From: an uncultured Bacteroidales bacterium
GTDB lineage: Bacteria; Bacteroidota; Bacteroidia; Bacteroidales; Paludibacteraceae
Reading direction: 5' to 3'
Length of the DNA: 64,000 nucleotides
Assembly (NCBI GenBank): GCA_937891975.1
Contig: CALAUA010000015.1
Coordinates: 124,001 to 188,000 of the forward strand
Shown: piece after piece, positions 62,289 through 64,000 of the stretch
Layout of the letters: every line of letters starts with the position of its first letter
Numbering within the stretch: the first letter of the stretch is position 1
The notes under the pieces: generated by a model
What the model was told of the DNA's origin: nothing
The model's database searches: none
The model's input: only the letters and a program-made list of their open reading frames with translations
Made by a program: the position numbers and the translations under genes

Positions 62289-63455
62289 TTATTGTGCTAA
62301 CCATAGACTAGGATTGAGTATGGAGCGATCTTTGTATATTTGGAAATATAGTTCCGTTTTATTATCTTCACTAGCATCGGTGAATATTGTTCCGATGTTT
62401 TGTTTTGCCTTTACCTTGTCGCCTTGTTTGACGTTGATGGATTTGAGTGGCGAATAGACGCTACGGTAGTTACCATGTTGGATAATCACAGCATAGTTAC
62501 CATTCATTTGTGCGCACCATGTTACTTCTCCTTCATATACGGCTCGAGCAGCGGCACCACTAACAGTTTGCAGGTATATGCCTTTGTTATCAATGGTCAC
62601 GTGTTCGTGTAGGGGGTGCTGGTGTTTGCCAAAATGTCCACTGATGTATCCTTTCTCTACAGGCCAAGGCATGCGCCCTTGATTGGCTTCAAAACCACCT
62701 GCAATGAGTTGTTGCTCCTTGGTTAAAGTGGTAGTCGTTCGCACTTGTTTGGCAATCAGTTCTTCAATTTGCTTGTTGAGTGCATCTGCTTTTTTCTGTT
62801 GTGCTTTTTGTTGTGCGAGCAAGTCTTTTTCTTTTTTCTTGAGTGATTGTAGCATATTCTTTTGTTTGCGCTCATCACTAGTGAGTTTATCTTGTTCGCG
62901 TTTTTGATTTTTCAAAGCAACAGCGCGATCGTTGCGTCGTTGCTCAAGCAGGTTGTTTTGTATGTCTATGTCCGTCTGTAGTTGTTCTATTTGTCGTACT
63001 TGTTCTTTGCGATAGGTAGCAAACTCTTGCATATATCTCACACGCCGAGTGAGCTGCTGAAAGTTTTGCGAAGATAGGATAAATAGTAAAGGCGACTGCT
63101 GCATATCTGCATAGTGCGTTTCTCGAATCAAGCGAGCATAGTCTTGTTTGCAGTCTTCTAGCTTATCTTGCAAACTTTGTCGTTTGGAGCGCAACTGTCC
63201 CATCTCGTTATTCAGACCAGAAATTTCTGATTGGATATTGCGGATGAGTTTTTTTCGCGTTTTAATATCGTTGTTGAGCAGATTGAGTTTGTTGACAGTA
63301 GCAGTCTCATTTTGTTTGGTTTGCTTGAGCATTTTCTGTGTCTGCTCTAGTTGCTGCTGGAGTTCGCGTTGCTGCTTCTGCAGTTCTTTTACACTTTGTG
63401 CAGGCAATGCTAATACCATCAGTAAGGTGATATATATGACAATGATTCGTTTCAT
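62289..63455 (-). CDS. EnvC-like murein hydrolase activator (degenerate M23)
   Basis: 388 aa, periplasmic. Signal peptide, then about 220 residues of Gln/Lys-rich coiled coil (KELQKQQRELQQQLEQTQKM and onward), then a LytM domain (GYISGHFGKHQHPLHEHVTI, YAVIIQHGNYRSVYSPLKSI, GDKVKAKQNIGTIFTD). The final HxH of active M23 enzymes reads YFQIYKD, so zinc binding is broken and it should act as an activator of amidases rather than an enzyme. It overlaps the DUF4292 gene by 4 bp, a pair usual in Bacteroidota. Confidence 0.92.
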   Translation of the reverse strand: MKRIIVIYITLLMVLALPAQSVKELQKQQRELQQQLEQTQKMLKQTKQNETATVNKLNLLNNDIKTRKKLIRNIQSEISGLNNEMGQLRSKRQSLQDKLEDCKQDYARLIRETHYADMQQSPLLFILSSQNFQQLTRRVRYMQEFATYRKEQVRQIEQLQTDIDIQNNLLEQRRNDRAVALKNQKREQDKLTSDERKQKNMLQSLKKKEKDLLAQQKAQQKKADALNKQIEELIAKQVRTTTTLTKEQQLIAGGFEANQGRMPWPVEKGYISGHFGKHQHPLHEHVTIDNKGIYLQTVSGAAARAVYEGEVTWCAQMNGNYAVIIQHGNYRSVYSPLKSINVKQGDKVKAKQNIGTIFTDASEDNKTELYFQIYKDRSILNPSLWLAQ

Positions 63456-63988
63456 AAAGGTAATATGTCACGCAGTGAAATGTGTTTATATTTCTGTGTA
63501 TCTAAACGTTTGGGTACTTTTAGTGAATTGTACTCGCGCTGGCTGAAAGTGCAATCAATAGATAATTGGTGTCCTCCAATGCGAAAACTTCGTTCGCTTT
63601 TGGCTTGGATTTTTGGTGTAGTAGGTACGGTCATAAACTCTTGTATCATTTTGAATGATGGGGTAGGATGGATTGCCGTTGTTGACGCATCACTAAAATT
63701 GATAGTTGTATAACGACGATTCATCTTATCGAAAATCAATACACTGTCTTGATTGACCTCTATGCGTACCATTTCAATACCTAACATTGGTTGCAATGAT
63801 ATGATAATCAATTCATTTCGCCATAATTGTACGGTGCATCCCATCGTGTGTTGATGCTCATCTAACTGCATGCTGACATTGGCTTTTTGAGTCAATGTCT
63901 GGTAGCGGCGTGGTTCCACAGAGCGCGATGTGCTACATGATGAGAAGATTACGCTCAGCAGGAGCAATATGGGCAATAGGCGCTTCAT
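63452..63988 (-). CDS. DUF4292 lipoprotein
   Basis: 178 aa. LLPILLLLSVIFSSCSTSRS is a lipoprotein signal. The rest is a beta-rich domain of DUF4292 type (RYQTLTQKANVSMQLDEHQH, QPMLGIEMVRIEVNQDSVLI, DKMNRRYTTINFSDAS), with an LolA/LppX-like fold expected. In Bacteroidota it usually precedes the EnvC-like gene, as here. Role probably in envelope biogenesis; not proven. The start is 12 bp from the window's right edge, so its promoter is not seen. Confidence 0.88.
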   Translation of the reverse strand: MKRLLPILLLLSVIFSSCSTSRSVEPRRYQTLTQKANVSMQLDEHQHTMGCTVQLWRNELIIISLQPMLGIEMVRIEVNQDSVLIFDKMNRRYTTINFSDASTTAIHPTPSFKMIQEFMTVPTTPKIQAKSERSFRIGGHQLSIDCTFSQREYNSLKVPKRLDTQKYKHISLRDILPL

Positions 63989-64000
63989 TGTTTCAGTTTC

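Overview
The window is chromosomal DNA of a member of the Bacteroidota, most likely order Bacteroidales. Evidence: promoters of the form TTTG - 20 nt - TAnnTTTG instead of sigma70 boxes; almost no Shine-Dalgarno sequences; an OMP_b-brl-type TonB receptor; DUF1599, DUF4292 and DUF6242 proteins; large secreted proteins ending in a short T9SS-like tail; a C10 protease; and the mauE/doxX-tpiA gene order. Genus is not determinable by eye.

Layout. 0-6.5 kb: leftward cluster of hpt, a secreted C10 cysteine protease, DUF1599, a DoxX/MauE-like redox membrane protein, tpiA and a gamma-carbonic-anhydrase-like hexapeptide protein cut by the window edge. 6.8-12.6 kb: a TonB-receptor-like outer membrane protein facing recG and tonB. 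12.7-16.8 kb: surface glycan genes (flippase, two glycosyltransferases, a FemAB/GNAT-like protein). 16.9-20.3 kb: prs, a glutaminyl-cyclase/M28 lipoprotein, sufC and a short sufD. 20.4-27 kb: two polyprenyl synthases, a DUF6242 lipoprotein, 5-formyl-THF cyclo-ligase, ddl, tRNA-Gln and rplS. 27.2-49.3 kb is an accessory island: two giant secreted repeat proteins (2345 and 2997 aa) in opposite orientation with near-identical first and last segments, enclosing a P-loop protein, a small secreted membrane-anchored protein and a 5'-truncated inverted copy of it, a BRO-N protein and an AAA/DUF4143 ATPase. 49.6-53.5 kb: a sigma54-type response regulator without its DNA-binding domain, recF and a secreted protein. 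53.6-64 kb: an ArdC-like ORF, then a long leftward housekeeping run (DUF4292, EnvC-like, FKBP, Rieske-like, AddA/RecB-like, rimM, trmH-like, U32, WYL).

Two things stand out. First, at 36.1-36.8 kb an 83-bp perfect inverted repeat links the expressed small protein to its promoterless, signal-less copy. The DNA between the arms carries terminator, promoter and signal peptide, so inversion would swap the protein's C-terminal part in frame. This looks like an undescribed invertible surface-protein switch. It sits next to a precisely 26-bp-spaced array of alternating TTTGAGCA/TGCTCAAA sites.

Second, the whole window is seeded with short tandem repeat tracts of 7, 8, 10 or 11 bp. They occupy gene ends and often supply the stop codon (hpt, ispA-like, ddl, U32, rimM, trmH-like, sufC, ArdC-like). 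They also occur in frame inside conserved enzymes (recG, ddl, U32, the M28 protein) and form 11-bp-register tracts of up to 230 bp around the island. Some contain tiny hairpins. Cyanobacterial STRRs are a known analogue; the stop-codon and in-frame behaviour here deserves study.
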